This document shows positions 10,001 through 17,466 of a DNA stretch of 64,000 bases, one piece after another. Origin of the DNA: an uncultured Bacteroidales bacterium. Its GTDB lineage: Bacteria > Bacteroidota > Bacteroidia > Bacteroidales > CAIXZF01. The notes under the pieces are model-generated. The model worked only from the letters and a program-made list of their open reading frames with translations. It had not been told where the DNA came from and ran no database searches. Every line of letters starts with the position of its first letter. The stretch's first letter is position 1. The stretch is from the NCBI GenBank assembly GCA_903923925.1, contig CAIXZF010000029.1, positions 1-64,000 on the forward strand, in the 5' to 3' direction. The position numbers and the translations under genes are program-made.

Positions 10001-12432
10001 CTTCCATTTGCATTACCGTTACAGTTAATGTTTGTAACTATAGGTGTAATAATAATTTCTGTTGGTTGAGTAATAGTATAAGATTTGCTTACCTGGCAAT
10101 TGTTGAAATCAGTAATAATAACTGAATAAGTACCAGCAGGTACCTGAGAAAGGTGATTTTGAGTACTGCCATTTGACCAAAGATAAGAATATGGGGAAGT
10201 TCCGCCAATAACTTCCAGCTGAACAATTCCAGAGTTATCGCCAAAGCAAGTTAAGTTGGTTAATAAGCCATTTGCATTCAACGCAGCAGGTTCTGCAACA
10301 ATTGCATGATTTATAGCTGAACAGCCATTAAAATCTGAAATTGTGAGATAATAATTCCCAAAAGCTAAGTTGCTTCTGTCTTCAGTATTGACGCCATCAT
10401 TCCACAAAAACTGGAAAGGAGCTGTACCGCCAGTTACTGAGACATCAATCATCCCATTATGAGAGCCAAAACAGGATATATTTGTTATAGCTGTTGATAA
10501 AATCAGAGAATCGGGCTGAGTAACATTGAAACTTGAAATATTTTGACAACCATTGTTATCGGTGACAGTAACAGAATAATTATTGGCAAGAATATCGTCT
10601 CTGTCTTCGGTTGTATTTTGGTCTGACCACAAGTAACTATAAGGGGCGACACCGCCATTTACTGTCAGCGAAATTGATCCATTTGACATTCCAAAGCAAG
10701 ATGCATTTGTTGTCTGACCTAGAATATTCATCCCAGAAGGCTGAGTTACGATGATTGATTTCCATACTTCGCAGCCATGAGAATCAGTAACAGTAACAGT
10801 ATACTGGCCGGGAGTTAAATCGGTCCTGTACTGAGATGTCGACCAATCGTTCCAAGTATAGTGATAAATTGGTGTTCCGCCGTGTGGTGTAAGGTATATT
10901 TTTCCATTATTCGCACCATGGCAACTAACCATAACAATAGAATCGGTCATGGTTAAAGTAGTTGGCTGGGTAAGGCTGAATGGGCCGGCATTTGCCAAAC
11001 ATCCCAACGCATCCATTACAGTAACAGAATATTGGCCAATAGATAAATTGCTTAGATCTTCAACATTGCTACCATTTGACCAGAAATAAAAATAGGGTTG
11101 AGTACCACCCATTACTGTTATATTCACGGCGCCATTATGTCCGCCAAAACATGAAATGTTTGTAGGGAAAGATTGAATAGACAACAAATCGGGTTGAGTA
11201 AGACTAAAACTAGTTGCGTACGAACAGCCATTTGCATCAGTAACCAGAACTGAGTAATCGCCCGCATTAAGAGAACTCAGATCTTCTGAAACAGCTCCAT
11301 TATCCCAGGAAAATGAGTAAGGAGGAACGCCTCCCTCAACAGTAATGTCAATAGAGCCTGTATTCGTCATATTACAGGCTGGGTTTGTTACAATACCGTT
11401 TAACAAAAGTTGATCAGGCTCAATAACAGAGAAGTAATCTTTAGAACAATTGTTGTCGTTATCTGTTACAACAACAAAATAATTTCCCTGATTAAGATTT
11501 GAAACATCCTGAGAAGTATGTCCATTACTCCAATTATATGCGTAAGGTGCAGTTCCTCCAAGGATATTTATATTAATTTCTCCATTTGCAAGGCCAAAGC
11601 ACGTTATATCTGAAATTATATTTCCGATTTGAATGACTTGTTGAGGTTGAGAAATATTAATTGAGTTTACAGAGCTGCAGTTGTTTGCATCAGTAATTGT
11701 AACACTATAGCTGCCGGCTTCAAGATCGCTAATTAAAGATGAATTTTCGCCATTAGACCATAAAAAGGTATATGGTTGATAACCTTGACTTGGCACAACT
11801 TCAATTGCTCCATCTTTGGCACCGTAACAAGTATTGTTAATAATTAAAGGATTTGCCAGAATTTTAGCTGCCTGGTTAATACTGAAATTCATTTGAGTGC
11901 AATTACCACCAAAATCACTAACAACAACAACATAGTTTCCTGCATGAAGTCCATTTCTGTCTTCTGTTGTGGTGCCGTCATTCCAAAGCCAGGTATAAGG
12001 AGGGCTGCCGCCGGTAGTTGAGAGGGAGATCCCTCCATCATTACCATTATAGCAGCTAGCATCAACTGTGAAACCTGATAAGGAAATTACCTGAGCTGGT
12101 CCGTTAATAGTAAAACTTGCAGTTGCAGTAGCATTGTTGACATCAGTTACAGTAACAGAGTATTGACCCGCGGTAAGCAAAGAAATATCTTCTGTTGTCA
12201 GGCTATTTGACCAGATATAGGAATATGGGGCAATGCCACCACTTACGGTTATATTGATATAACCATCATTTCCACCATAGCAAACAACAGCAGAAGATTC
12301 TCCGGTGATTGAAATCTGTGATAAAGTAGTTTGATCAGTCTTACTATCATTAGCTGGTAGAGCAAAAGAATACGAGATAGAAAACATAAATATTAATAGT
12401 AAGCTAACAATGCATTGTACTAAAGTTCTCAT
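4096..12432 (-). CDS. Giant T9SS-secreted SprB-repeat surface protein with dockerin-like, cohesin-like and sorting domains
   Basis: About 2,778 residues. After a signal peptide (MRTLVQCIVSLLLIFMFS...) come about 22 tandem repeats of 72-77 residues of the SprB type (core: C-x-G-x-x-x-G-x-I, GG-x-x-PY-x-Y-x-W-S-x-G, E-D-L-x-x-L, G-x-Y-x-V-x-V-T-D-x-x-x-C); one is degenerate and lacks the W core. Six Ig-like repeats of about 85 residues (SGTPPW core), a PKD-like segment, a carboxypeptidase-regulatory-like plus dockerin-like module (DVDGSQYVNSSDAL calcium loop), a cohesin-like beta domain and a type A T9SS sorting domain (IYPNPVRD) follow. SprB repeats are known from gliding adhesins. Start: ATG 12432 gives the signal peptide directly, and a -7 element lies at 12510-12517, inside any longer reading. 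Likely adhesin or filament; function not proven. Confidence 0.85.
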   Translation of the reverse strand: MRTLVQCIVSLLLIFMFSISYSFALPANDSKTDQTTLSQISITGESSAVVCYGGNDGYINITVSGGIAPYSYIWSNSLTTEDISLLTAGQYSVTVTDVNNATATASFTINGPAQVISLSGFTVDASCYNGNDGGISLSTTGGSPPYTWLWNDGTTTEDRNGLHAGNYVVVVSDFGGNCTQMNFSINQAAKILANPLIINNTCYGAKDGAIEVVPSQGYQPYTFLWSNGENSSLISDLEAGSYSVTITDANNCSSVNSINISQPQQVIQIGNIISDITCFGLANGEININILGGTAPYAYNWSNGHTSQDVSNLNQGNYFVVVTDNDNNCSKDYFSVIEPDQLLLNGIVTNPACNMTNTGSIDITVEGGVPPYSFSWDNGAVSEDLSSLNAGDYSVLVTDANGCSYATSFSLTQPDLLSIQSFPTNISCFGGHNGAVNITVMGGTQPYFYFWSNGSNVEDLSNLSIGQYSVTVMDALGCLANAGPFSLTQPTTLTMTDSIVMVSCHGANNGKIYLTPHGGTPIYHYTWNDWSTSQYRTDLTPGQYTVTVTDSHGCEVWKSIIVTQPSGMNILGQTTNASCFGMSNGSISLTVNGGVAPYSYLWSDQNTTEDRDDILANNYSVTVTDNNGCQNISSFNVTQPDSLILSTAITNISCFGSHNGMIDVSVTGGTAPFQFLWNDGVNTEDRSNLAFGNYYLTISDFNGCSAINHAIVAEPAALNANGLLTNLTCFGDNSGIVQLEVIGGTSPYSYLWSNGSTQNHLSQVPAGTYSVIITDFNNCQVSKSYTITQPTEIIITPIVTNINCNGNANGSINISLSGGILPLSYVWNTGQTTLNLSNLSHGVYTITITDNSNCIKTQTFEITEPEVLSHSGTISNISCFGLLDGAINLTVTGGTNPYIYNWSSSASSQDLSNLGAGTYFVTITDDNDCQSIGTFSITEPSQLTLSLIPAEISCHNGSNGAINLTVSGGTPVFSYLWSNNAATEDLSDLIHGTYSVIVTDHNNCSESLSVTLNNPANIVQVTSAITPVSCTNGSNGAINLTPTNGTAPFTYLWNDGSANEDLAGLGVGNYSVTIYDAGSNCSVYNFTVSQISEMQTSAILVNNSCYAGTIGEINTSVSGGANPFSYSWSNGNTTEDLVNLAAGLYTLTITDANLCTKISNWSISQPSAVSITGTVTDVSCNGGTNGEISIAAAGGTPNYTYLWSTGSVLTNASALIAGDYDITVTDLNLCESVFTYTVNEPSLIVLSTSHENSSCFGGTNGTINLTVSGGVAPYSYVWNTGSSDEDISELPAGDYTVTVTDDNGCESSIISTVSEPVQLISITSSIILVSCPGGNNGSIDITAAGGSNPYSYSWSNGNSTEDITGLAADLYSVTVTDAGGFCSVFSITVNEVNPITINSSVTDVSCNGFSDGAIELAISDGNSPYTFLWSNQSADQNISDLNADSYNVTVTDFAGCSASASIQVNEPDPLQVNASITNATCFGSGTGAIALIVNGGTGPYHFTWNNGSVEQDLTNLIAGDYSVTVSDKHSCTLSETFTILEYSNVTGVIPNAFQVLNCSGDNIVPFEFIPDNYLPEEITYTWIRLNTALITGMPQTGSSPAIGYLANPTSNTLTETFLITPSYNGCQGAHLQASIVVPAAFTAFAVAEPILCNSGLSTVHVSGSGGTQPYPVAEIFNVPAGFHEFTIQDYNGCTTTTSLTINEPAAITINSAVVNNFCQNATNGVITLTTTGGTPPYTYLWNDGNTNGYRSNLPTGLYHVTATDANGCEANQSVEIFYSHISATAFMTTEPYACQGTPHQFTVYLTGSKPFTLRYTNFTDTVTVLNINTYEYDFYVNVLQNSQYKLISVTDVMCAGNVYGGTYFIQSEPLPTAAILPHSAVCPGESTQLQVNLTGHAPWNITWFDGTNHQVNNIFQSPYFINVAINTTHTYSLNAVSDSYCNATNLGQPVVLSVNNKPTATISGTTFLCGGQTANLHVELTGTPPWTIVVNNESGDTTISNILTNLYTLSVIPQYSAIYTVVSVTDNNCSSVGTGSATVTLYERPFAHISGPSHTCQGQASNLFINLSGTPPWQLIWTDGQTTHSLSNVLATPVMISVGPDSSTNYFLTQLLDYHCNAILPSDTFALNIADPPTAQIVGPSTSCFGIGTDVFVNLTGTPPWTIAWNDTTTHIVTGILTTPYTFHIDPSSVTNYWVTQVSDAFCNGNSIGFPLVVSVAPTADVEISGISTVNQLCAGGSVSINLTFSSALPPFIISYFDYANNEHVISGITQDTTLTIIPPLNEGTYNYTFLYVSDENGCTHNYNTPFSITVLPLPYVNAGSDTLISYGQSVALLPTISGNSQPFAIQWSPATYLNDPTILNPISSPMAGTTYTLSVIDNNGCSNSDQVLVDVNVTRTVFGTIKYDNTNSTLLNNVTVFAINGNDTAATTITNPSGFYQLTDLPDGNYHLKFLCTKPFGGVNATDALIILRHFVQLTQLSGIRKLCADVDGSQYVNSSDALFVSKRFTGQIGAFTIGDWVFQNTEFTIPAINPEYNVLAICSGDANGSYVPAAKYDPAISIENQDVIQTKNGDDVVIPFKINRLIEANSLSLILNYPTDKYKITGIETPGLKDASYAIEEGTIHISWYSLVTATLAPEAPVLLLHVRILNANSGSDDFTISGPSEFADKLANPLFNTNLIYPKLQTMENLVFSGTIYPNPVRDQLSVYLNLPEDSKISVQISNTLGEQITVLKETQYTSGNHTITYNTSNLRPGVYNCIIGNLSGPKPQSISTKFIIAR

Positions 12433-12509
12433 GATTTTTTTTGTTTTGTTTTGTAGATTATCATCAAAAATTACAACGTGTATACGGTGTTTTGAAGGGA
12501 AAAGTTCCA

Positions 12510-12517
12510 CAAAGGTA
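12510..12517 (-). promoter_or_regulatory. -7 element of the giant surface-protein gene
   Basis: TACCTTTG on the minus strand fits the Bacteroidota TAnnTTTG consensus, about 78 nt upstream of the chosen ATG at 12432. Being inside the upstream open frame, it argues against the longer start at 12531. No clear -33 TTTG is seen at 20 nt. Confidence 0.55.
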
Positions 12518-12682
12518 GCATAAATGGGCAATATGATAAATTAGTATTAATTAAGCAGGTAGGAAATGTGTTAAATTTTGACTTAGATTTGCAGTAATGG
12601 ATCCTTACGACAATCAGACACCTAATGGGATTAGAAAAGTTGGCTGAATTAAAATAATTTATTTTTTCTAAAATATATTTCT

Positions 12683-15394
12683 ATGAAAATTAACACTTTA
12701 CGAACTTTATTCTTATTGTTTTTCGTGAGTTTCATACTCCATATTGGAGTTAAAAGTCAAGAAAATTCTAACAAAGATCAATTGCCCAAGGAACTTAGGA
12801 AAATTAAGCCTAAAAATAATCAGGAAAGTCTTGTTGTAGTTACAATTGATGACTATGATAATTTCTTTTTAGGAACTGATTATGCAGAAACTCATGTTAG
12901 TGGGAATCCCGCAAATCCATTGCAGTATTTTGGTGCTTGGAATGCATCAGGGACTTCCGGGGCTGCAGGATATAAGACTTCAAATTCTTATGATTGGACT
13001 TCCTCCAATCCCAATTGGGGTGGTACTGGCTGGGGAGATATTGTAATAGCTTATGATAGTCTGGGTCATCTTTATTATGAAAACATGTATGGTAGTGGAT
13101 CCGTTCAGGGTTGCAAAGTTGCTGTTTCAAACGATAATGGAACAACATGGGCAACACCTGTTAATGCAATTAGCGGAGGAGATAAAAACTGGATTACAGC
13201 AGATCAGACATCAGGACCTAATGCTAATTTTGTTTATACTACCATGACAGGTAACACTGCAAATCAGGGTGTTTTTTGCAGAAGTACAGATTATGGTCAG
13301 ACCTGGACTCAGACAGCTACATTTACTACACAGAGTCTTCCTGGTATGATGTCTGCTGTGGGGCCTGAAGGTGATGTTCAGGGAGGGGCAGTTTATGTTG
13401 TAACTCATTCGGGTTCAAACACAGCATCTACATATACTTTTTACAAATCTACAAATGGAGGTCTTACATTTACTCAAAAATCAGCGCAGAATTTTACAAA
13501 TGTTGTGGGAACGTTTGTAAATACCAGGCATTCTGTTCAGAATATGCGTACCAGACCATATCCTTTCCTGGCTGCAGATAATAGTTATGGGCCTTACAGG
13601 GGAAGGTTGTATATCGTGTATACATCAAACTTTCCAACAGGAAGTGGCAATAAACCAGATATTTTTTGCCGACATTCGGATGATGGTGGCAGTACCTTCT
13701 CAGCTGCAGTAACTGTTAATGATGATGCAAATACAATTAACAATAATAATTTCTTTCCAGCAATCTGGTGTGATAAATCAACCGGCAGACTATATATACA
13801 ATGGCTTGACACCCGTGATACTCCAACAGCTGATAGTGCATATGTTTATGCTTCTTTTAGTAATGATGGGGGACAAACATTTGTTCCTAATCAAGCAATT
13901 TCTAACAAAAAGATGAAACTGAACTGTACTGCTTGTCCTGGCTCAGGGACCCCTAAGTATCAGGGAGATTATAATGGTATAGTTTCACATAAAAATGGAG
14001 CTTTGTTGAGTTGGACGGATTTCCGAAACGGAACTTTCGCTAATTATGTTGGATTCTTTCCTGACTTCGGAATGCGGGTTAGTCCAGCTATTGATACTTT
14101 AGTTTCAAATTTCGCTCATTATGATGTTAGTATTCCAAGCGTTAAGTTGTATACAGATACTGTTTTCCTTACGGCTTCTGTACCATCTTCTCCCGGTTTG
14201 TTTAACTTCTCTTTCCCGAATGGTAATAAACTATGGAATTATCCGGGATCTATACCAGTTGATGTAACTGGCATTGGTTCAGTTCCTCCAGGAAGTTATA
14301 CTGTTGAGTTTACAGCAACAGGAAGTCTTGGAACACCAGTTCATAAAAGAACAGCATTATTGAAGGTTTTCAACTTTGTACCACCAAATGCAAATTTTAC
14401 ATCAAATATTACATTAGCCTGTGCCGGCGGGTCTGTAAATTTTACAGATGTTTCAACGGGTCCGCCATCAACCTGGGCTTGGACTTTCCAGGGTGGTATT
14501 CCATCAACATCAATTTTACAAAATCCAACGAATATTGTTTATGCAAATCCTGGAACTTATGATGTAAAGCTGGTTATTACAAACCCTGCCGGAAGCGATT
14601 CGCTCGTTTCCAGTTCATTGATTACGATAGTTGTTCAGGGAGCAGCCCCGACTACAGCGAACCAGACTATTTGTCAGGGACAAACTATACCAGCATTAAC
14701 AGCGACAGGTCAGAACATTCGCTGGTATTCAAATACTTCATTAACAAATTTAGTTGCTCAAACTAATTCATATGTTCCTGCAATGTCTTTTCCTGGTTTT
14801 TATAGCTACTACGCTACTCAAACACCCACAGGTGGTTGCGAAAGTCCTGCAGCAACAGCAACTTTAACAATAAATCCTGCACCTTTCTCTGACCTGGGTC
14901 CCAATAAAGAAGTATGTGTTTATAAATCAATTATTCTAGATGCAACTGCATCAAATGTAAGCACTTATCAATGGTCTGTACCAGGCGTTACTTCACCAAC
15001 TATGATTGCAGACACCTCCTACTTTGGGCAGGGATCTCATACTATATATGTAACAGTAACTGGTACAAACGGGTGTGTAAAAACAGATTCAATTGTCATA
15101 ACTTTTGTTCCCTGTACAGGACTGGAAGAAATAAACAACAATGTTTCAGCAGTAATTTATCCAAATCCGGCAAACGAAATCCTGAAAATCAGACTTTCGA
15201 GCCAAACACCAGAAAGTTTGAATCTTTCAATTGTAAATATACTGGGAGAGGTTGTTGGCAGCCAGGAAATGATCAATATAAATGGTAGTCTTGAGAAAAG
15301 TATTGACCTGCATAATTTTAGTGAAGGAGTTTATTTACTAAGATTTGAGAATGCAACTACTTCTGCTACCAGACAATTTGTTATTAAACGGTAA
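12683..15394 (+). CDS. T9SS-secreted BNR/Asp-box (sialidase-like propeller) protein with PKD and sorting domains
   Basis: A 903-residue secreted protein with signal peptide (LRTLFLLFFVSFILHIGVKS). Residues of about 60-460 form a probable six-bladed propeller with at least five Asp boxes (SNDNGTTW, STDYGQTW, STNGGLTF, SDDGGSTF, SNDGGQTF). A PKD domain (about 570-650), an Ig-like segment with cysteines, another PKD-like segment and a T9SS type A sorting domain (VIYPNPANEILKIRL to the C-terminal ATRQFVIKR) follow. Sialidase activity is not shown: Asp boxes also occur in non-enzymatic propellers, and the catalytic Arg triad and Tyr/Glu pair were not identified. Transcribed away from the giant surface gene; it ends 1 nt from the convergent MBL gene. 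Confidence 0.8.
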   Translation: MKINTLRTLFLLFFVSFILHIGVKSQENSNKDQLPKELRKIKPKNNQESLVVVTIDDYDNFFLGTDYAETHVSGNPANPLQYFGAWNASGTSGAAGYKTSNSYDWTSSNPNWGGTGWGDIVIAYDSLGHLYYENMYGSGSVQGCKVAVSNDNGTTWATPVNAISGGDKNWITADQTSGPNANFVYTTMTGNTANQGVFCRSTDYGQTWTQTATFTTQSLPGMMSAVGPEGDVQGGAVYVVTHSGSNTASTYTFYKSTNGGLTFTQKSAQNFTNVVGTFVNTRHSVQNMRTRPYPFLAADNSYGPYRGRLYIVYTSNFPTGSGNKPDIFCRHSDDGGSTFSAAVTVNDDANTINNNNFFPAIWCDKSTGRLYIQWLDTRDTPTADSAYVYASFSNDGGQTFVPNQAISNKKMKLNCTACPGSGTPKYQGDYNGIVSHKNGALLSWTDFRNGTFANYVGFFPDFGMRVSPAIDTLVSNFAHYDVSIPSVKLYTDTVFLTASVPSSPGLFNFSFPNGNKLWNYPGSIPVDVTGIGSVPPGSYTVEFTATGSLGTPVHKRTALLKVFNFVPPNANFTSNITLACAGGSVNFTDVSTGPPSTWAWTFQGGIPSTSILQNPTNIVYANPGTYDVKLVITNPAGSDSLVSSSLITIVVQGAAPTTANQTICQGQTIPALTATGQNIRWYSNTSLTNLVAQTNSYVPAMSFPGFYSYYATQTPTGGCESPAATATLTINPAPFSDLGPNKEVCVYKSIILDATASNVSTYQWSVPGVTSPTMIADTSYFGQGSHTIYVTVTGTNGCVKTDSIVITFVPCTGLEEINNNVSAVIYPNPANEILKIRLSSQTPESLNLSIVNILGEVVGSQEMININGSLEKSIDLHNFSEGVYLLRFENATTSATRQFVIKR

Positions 15395-15395
15395 A

Positions 15396-16244
15396 TCAGG
15401 AATTTAAAAATTCATTTAAAGAAAAGGTGTTCAGTAAACGGACACCTTTTTCTGTTTCTGTTACTGTGCATCCTTCCTTGTATATGTCGTGTTCAAAGAA
15501 AAGGAAGTAGTTATTTTGTGCTGCTTCTTTCAAAAAGATGGCTTTTTCTTCCATTGTGATGAGAGGTCGTGTATCATAACTCATTACAAAAGGTAAAGGA
15601 ATATGAGCGGCGGAAGGAAGCAAATCTGCCATATAAACGATCGTTTTATTTCCATACTTTATATGAGGAATTAGCTGTCCATCAGTATGTCCGTTAAAAC
15701 TTTTCAGAAAAATCCCTGGAACAATTTCCTGATCTTCTTCAATCAGATTAAGCTGTTTGTTCTCCTGAACAGGTATAAAATTTTCTTTGAAGAATGAGGC
15801 TTTTTCTCTACCGTTCGGATTATTTGCCCACTCCCAATGACTTTTACTTACATGATAGGTTGCATTTGGGAAAGTAGTTTGATAGCCAGATTTTTCTTTA
15901 TTCCATGATACAGCTCCACCTGCATGGTCAAAATGAAGATGAGTAAGAATAACATCTGTAATATCAGTTGCATCGTAACCGCTTATTTTTAAAGAAGTAA
16001 GGAGGTCATCATCGCCATTCAAATAATAGTTTGAAAAAAACTTTTCCGATTGTTTATTGCCCATACCAGTATCAATAAGCACTTTTTTGTCACCAGTATC
16101 AACCAGCAGACATCTCATAGACCAGTTGCAAAGATTATTCTCATCTGCAGGGTAAAGTTTTGACCATATTACTTTTGGGACAACTCCAAACATAGCCCCG
16201 CCGTCAAGTTTTAAATTACCAGTATTGATTGCTATTAGCTTCAT
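15396..16244 (-). CDS. MBL-fold metallo-hydrolase
   Basis: A 282-residue metallo-beta-lactamase-fold enzyme. The zinc motif THLHFDHAGG (HxHxDH) is clear, preceded by LLVDTGDKKVLIDTGMG; further metal ligands are a His in SFNGHTDGQL and the Asp in VYMADLLP. The layout resembles quorum-quenching lactonase and related hydrolases, but the substrate cannot be told from sequence. The start at ATG 16244 begins at the first core strand (MKLIAINTG); a start 24 nt upstream is possible. It is the last gene of the acyl-CoA cluster in the direction of transcription, 88 nt past buk's upstream neighbour region, so a linked thioesterase or lactonase role is only a guess. Confidence 0.85.
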   Translation of the reverse strand: MKLIAINTGNLKLDGGAMFGVVPKVIWSKLYPADENNLCNWSMRCLLVDTGDKKVLIDTGMGNKQSEKFFSNYYLNGDDDLLTSLKISGYDATDITDVILTHLHFDHAGGAVSWNKEKSGYQTTFPNATYHVSKSHWEWANNPNGREKASFFKENFIPVQENKQLNLIEEDQEIVPGIFLKSFNGHTDGQLIPHIKYGNKTIVYMADLLPSAAHIPLPFVMSYDTRPLITMEEKAIFLKEAAQNNYFLFFEHDIYKEGCTVTETEKGVRLLNTFSLNEFLNS

Positions 16245-16332
16245 AATTTTACTTTTGGACAACACCAACCGTCGATTATTATAAAAATTGTGAGGACATG
16301 CAATTGTATGACACTACAAAATAATGGATAAA

Positions 16333-17409
16333 TTATTGATAATCAAGAATTTCCATTTCGCCTTTTAATACGCGAAGCGCATTGGCAGCCATAGCCTCAA
16401 CTTCATTATCGCCTGCATAAATATAGGTTGGAGCCATTTTCTCAATATGATCGAGAATATAATGTACAACGAACTCACTATGCGCGAGATCTCCAGTAAT
16501 AAGAATTGCGTCTACATCACCTTTTAACACAGCATACATTGCACCTATCCATTTTGCCACCTGATAAGCCATGGCCTCCATAACAATTTTTGCATTCTCG
16601 TCGCCATTGGCAATTCGCGTTTCAATTTCAGAGATATTGATAGTTCCAAGATGAGAATTTAAACCACCACAGTGCGTAATAAGGCACAGCATTTCTTCTT
16701 TGGTTTTATTTCCACTGAAACAAAGTCGTACAACATCTCCAATGGGCAGGCTGCCGGATCGGATTGATGAAAATGGGCCATCCCCATCAAATCCTTGATT
16801 AACATCAATAACACGTCCTTTCTGGTGAGCACCAACTGAGGTCCCATTTCCCATATGAGCAACAATCAGGTTCAGTTCGTTATATTTTTTATTATGGGTT
16901 TCAGCATGATGTTTCCCAACAGCTTTCTGATTCAGCGCATGGAAAATGGATTTTCTTCTAATCTCAGGAAATCCAGTAATCCTGGCCACATCCTGCAATT
17001 CGTCCACAACTGTTGGCTCCGCAATTAATGCTTCAGCTCCTGGGATTTCTTTAGCCAGAGCCAGAGCCAGTAATCCACCAATATTAATAATATCTTCACC
17101 TACCGGACTAACAGTTAGGTCGTGTACGAGTTGTTCATTAACTCTGAATACTCCGGATTGAACAGGCTTTATTAAACCACCTCTTGAAATAACAATTTTT
17201 ATTTTATTCAGATCGAAATCATTCGCTTTCAACTCTTTTAGAATAATTTCTTTGCGAAATTCAACCTGATCGTAGATAGTTCTGAAATAGCTTAATTCAT
17301 CTCCACTATGCTTACGGTTTATCAAATACAGCATTTTGTAATTATCGTAAACAGCGATTTGGGTGACGCGATCTCTTGGGTTTACTACTAGGATGTTAAA
17401 TGTGTTCAT
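16333..17409 (-). CDS. buk: Butyrate kinase
   Basis: A 358-residue ASKHA-fold acyl phosphate kinase. It makes butyrate (or isobutyrate) and ATP from the acyl phosphate, or the reverse. Visible motifs are the ADP/phosphate loop near NPRDRVTQIAVY, VAHMGNGTSVGAH (phosphate-binding HMGNG-S), the DGDGPFSSIRSGSLPIGDVV block and ILITGDLAH. Length is normal. No phosphotransbutyrylase gene is in the window. It follows icmF by 57 nt on the same strand, which suggests a branched or straight C4 acid as the end product. Branched-chain or isobutyrate kinase is an alternative of the same family. Confidence 0.9.
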   Translation of the reverse strand: MNTFNILVVNPRDRVTQIAVYDNYKMLYLINRKHSGDELSYFRTIYDQVEFRKEIILKELKANDFDLNKIKIVISRGGLIKPVQSGVFRVNEQLVHDLTVSPVGEDIINIGGLLALALAKEIPGAEALIAEPTVVDELQDVARITGFPEIRRKSIFHALNQKAVGKHHAETHNKKYNELNLIVAHMGNGTSVGAHQKGRVIDVNQGFDGDGPFSSIRSGSLPIGDVVRLCFSGNKTKEEMLCLITHCGGLNSHLGTINISEIETRIANGDENAKIVMEAMAYQVAKWIGAMYAVLKGDVDAILITGDLAHSEFVVHYILDHIEKMAPTYIYAGDNEVEAMAANALRVLKGEMEILDYQ

Positions 17410-17466
17410 TTCTGGTTGGTTGCGTTTTTTAAGTGTTAATGAGCGAAATTCTGTATTTTTAAAATA

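Noticed and set aside
4096-12432. CRISPR-like array in the repeated region
   Set aside because: The repeats are protein-coding, diverged at DNA level and about 225 bp long; no short identical direct repeats with unique spacers.
12433-12531. Upstream start for the giant surface protein
   Set aside because: The TACCTTTG promoter element lies within this stretch and the added residues would precede the signal peptide.
12683-15394. Definite sialidase annotation
   Set aside because: Only Asp boxes were seen; the catalytic Arg triad, Tyr and Glu were not found, so only a propeller fold is claimed.
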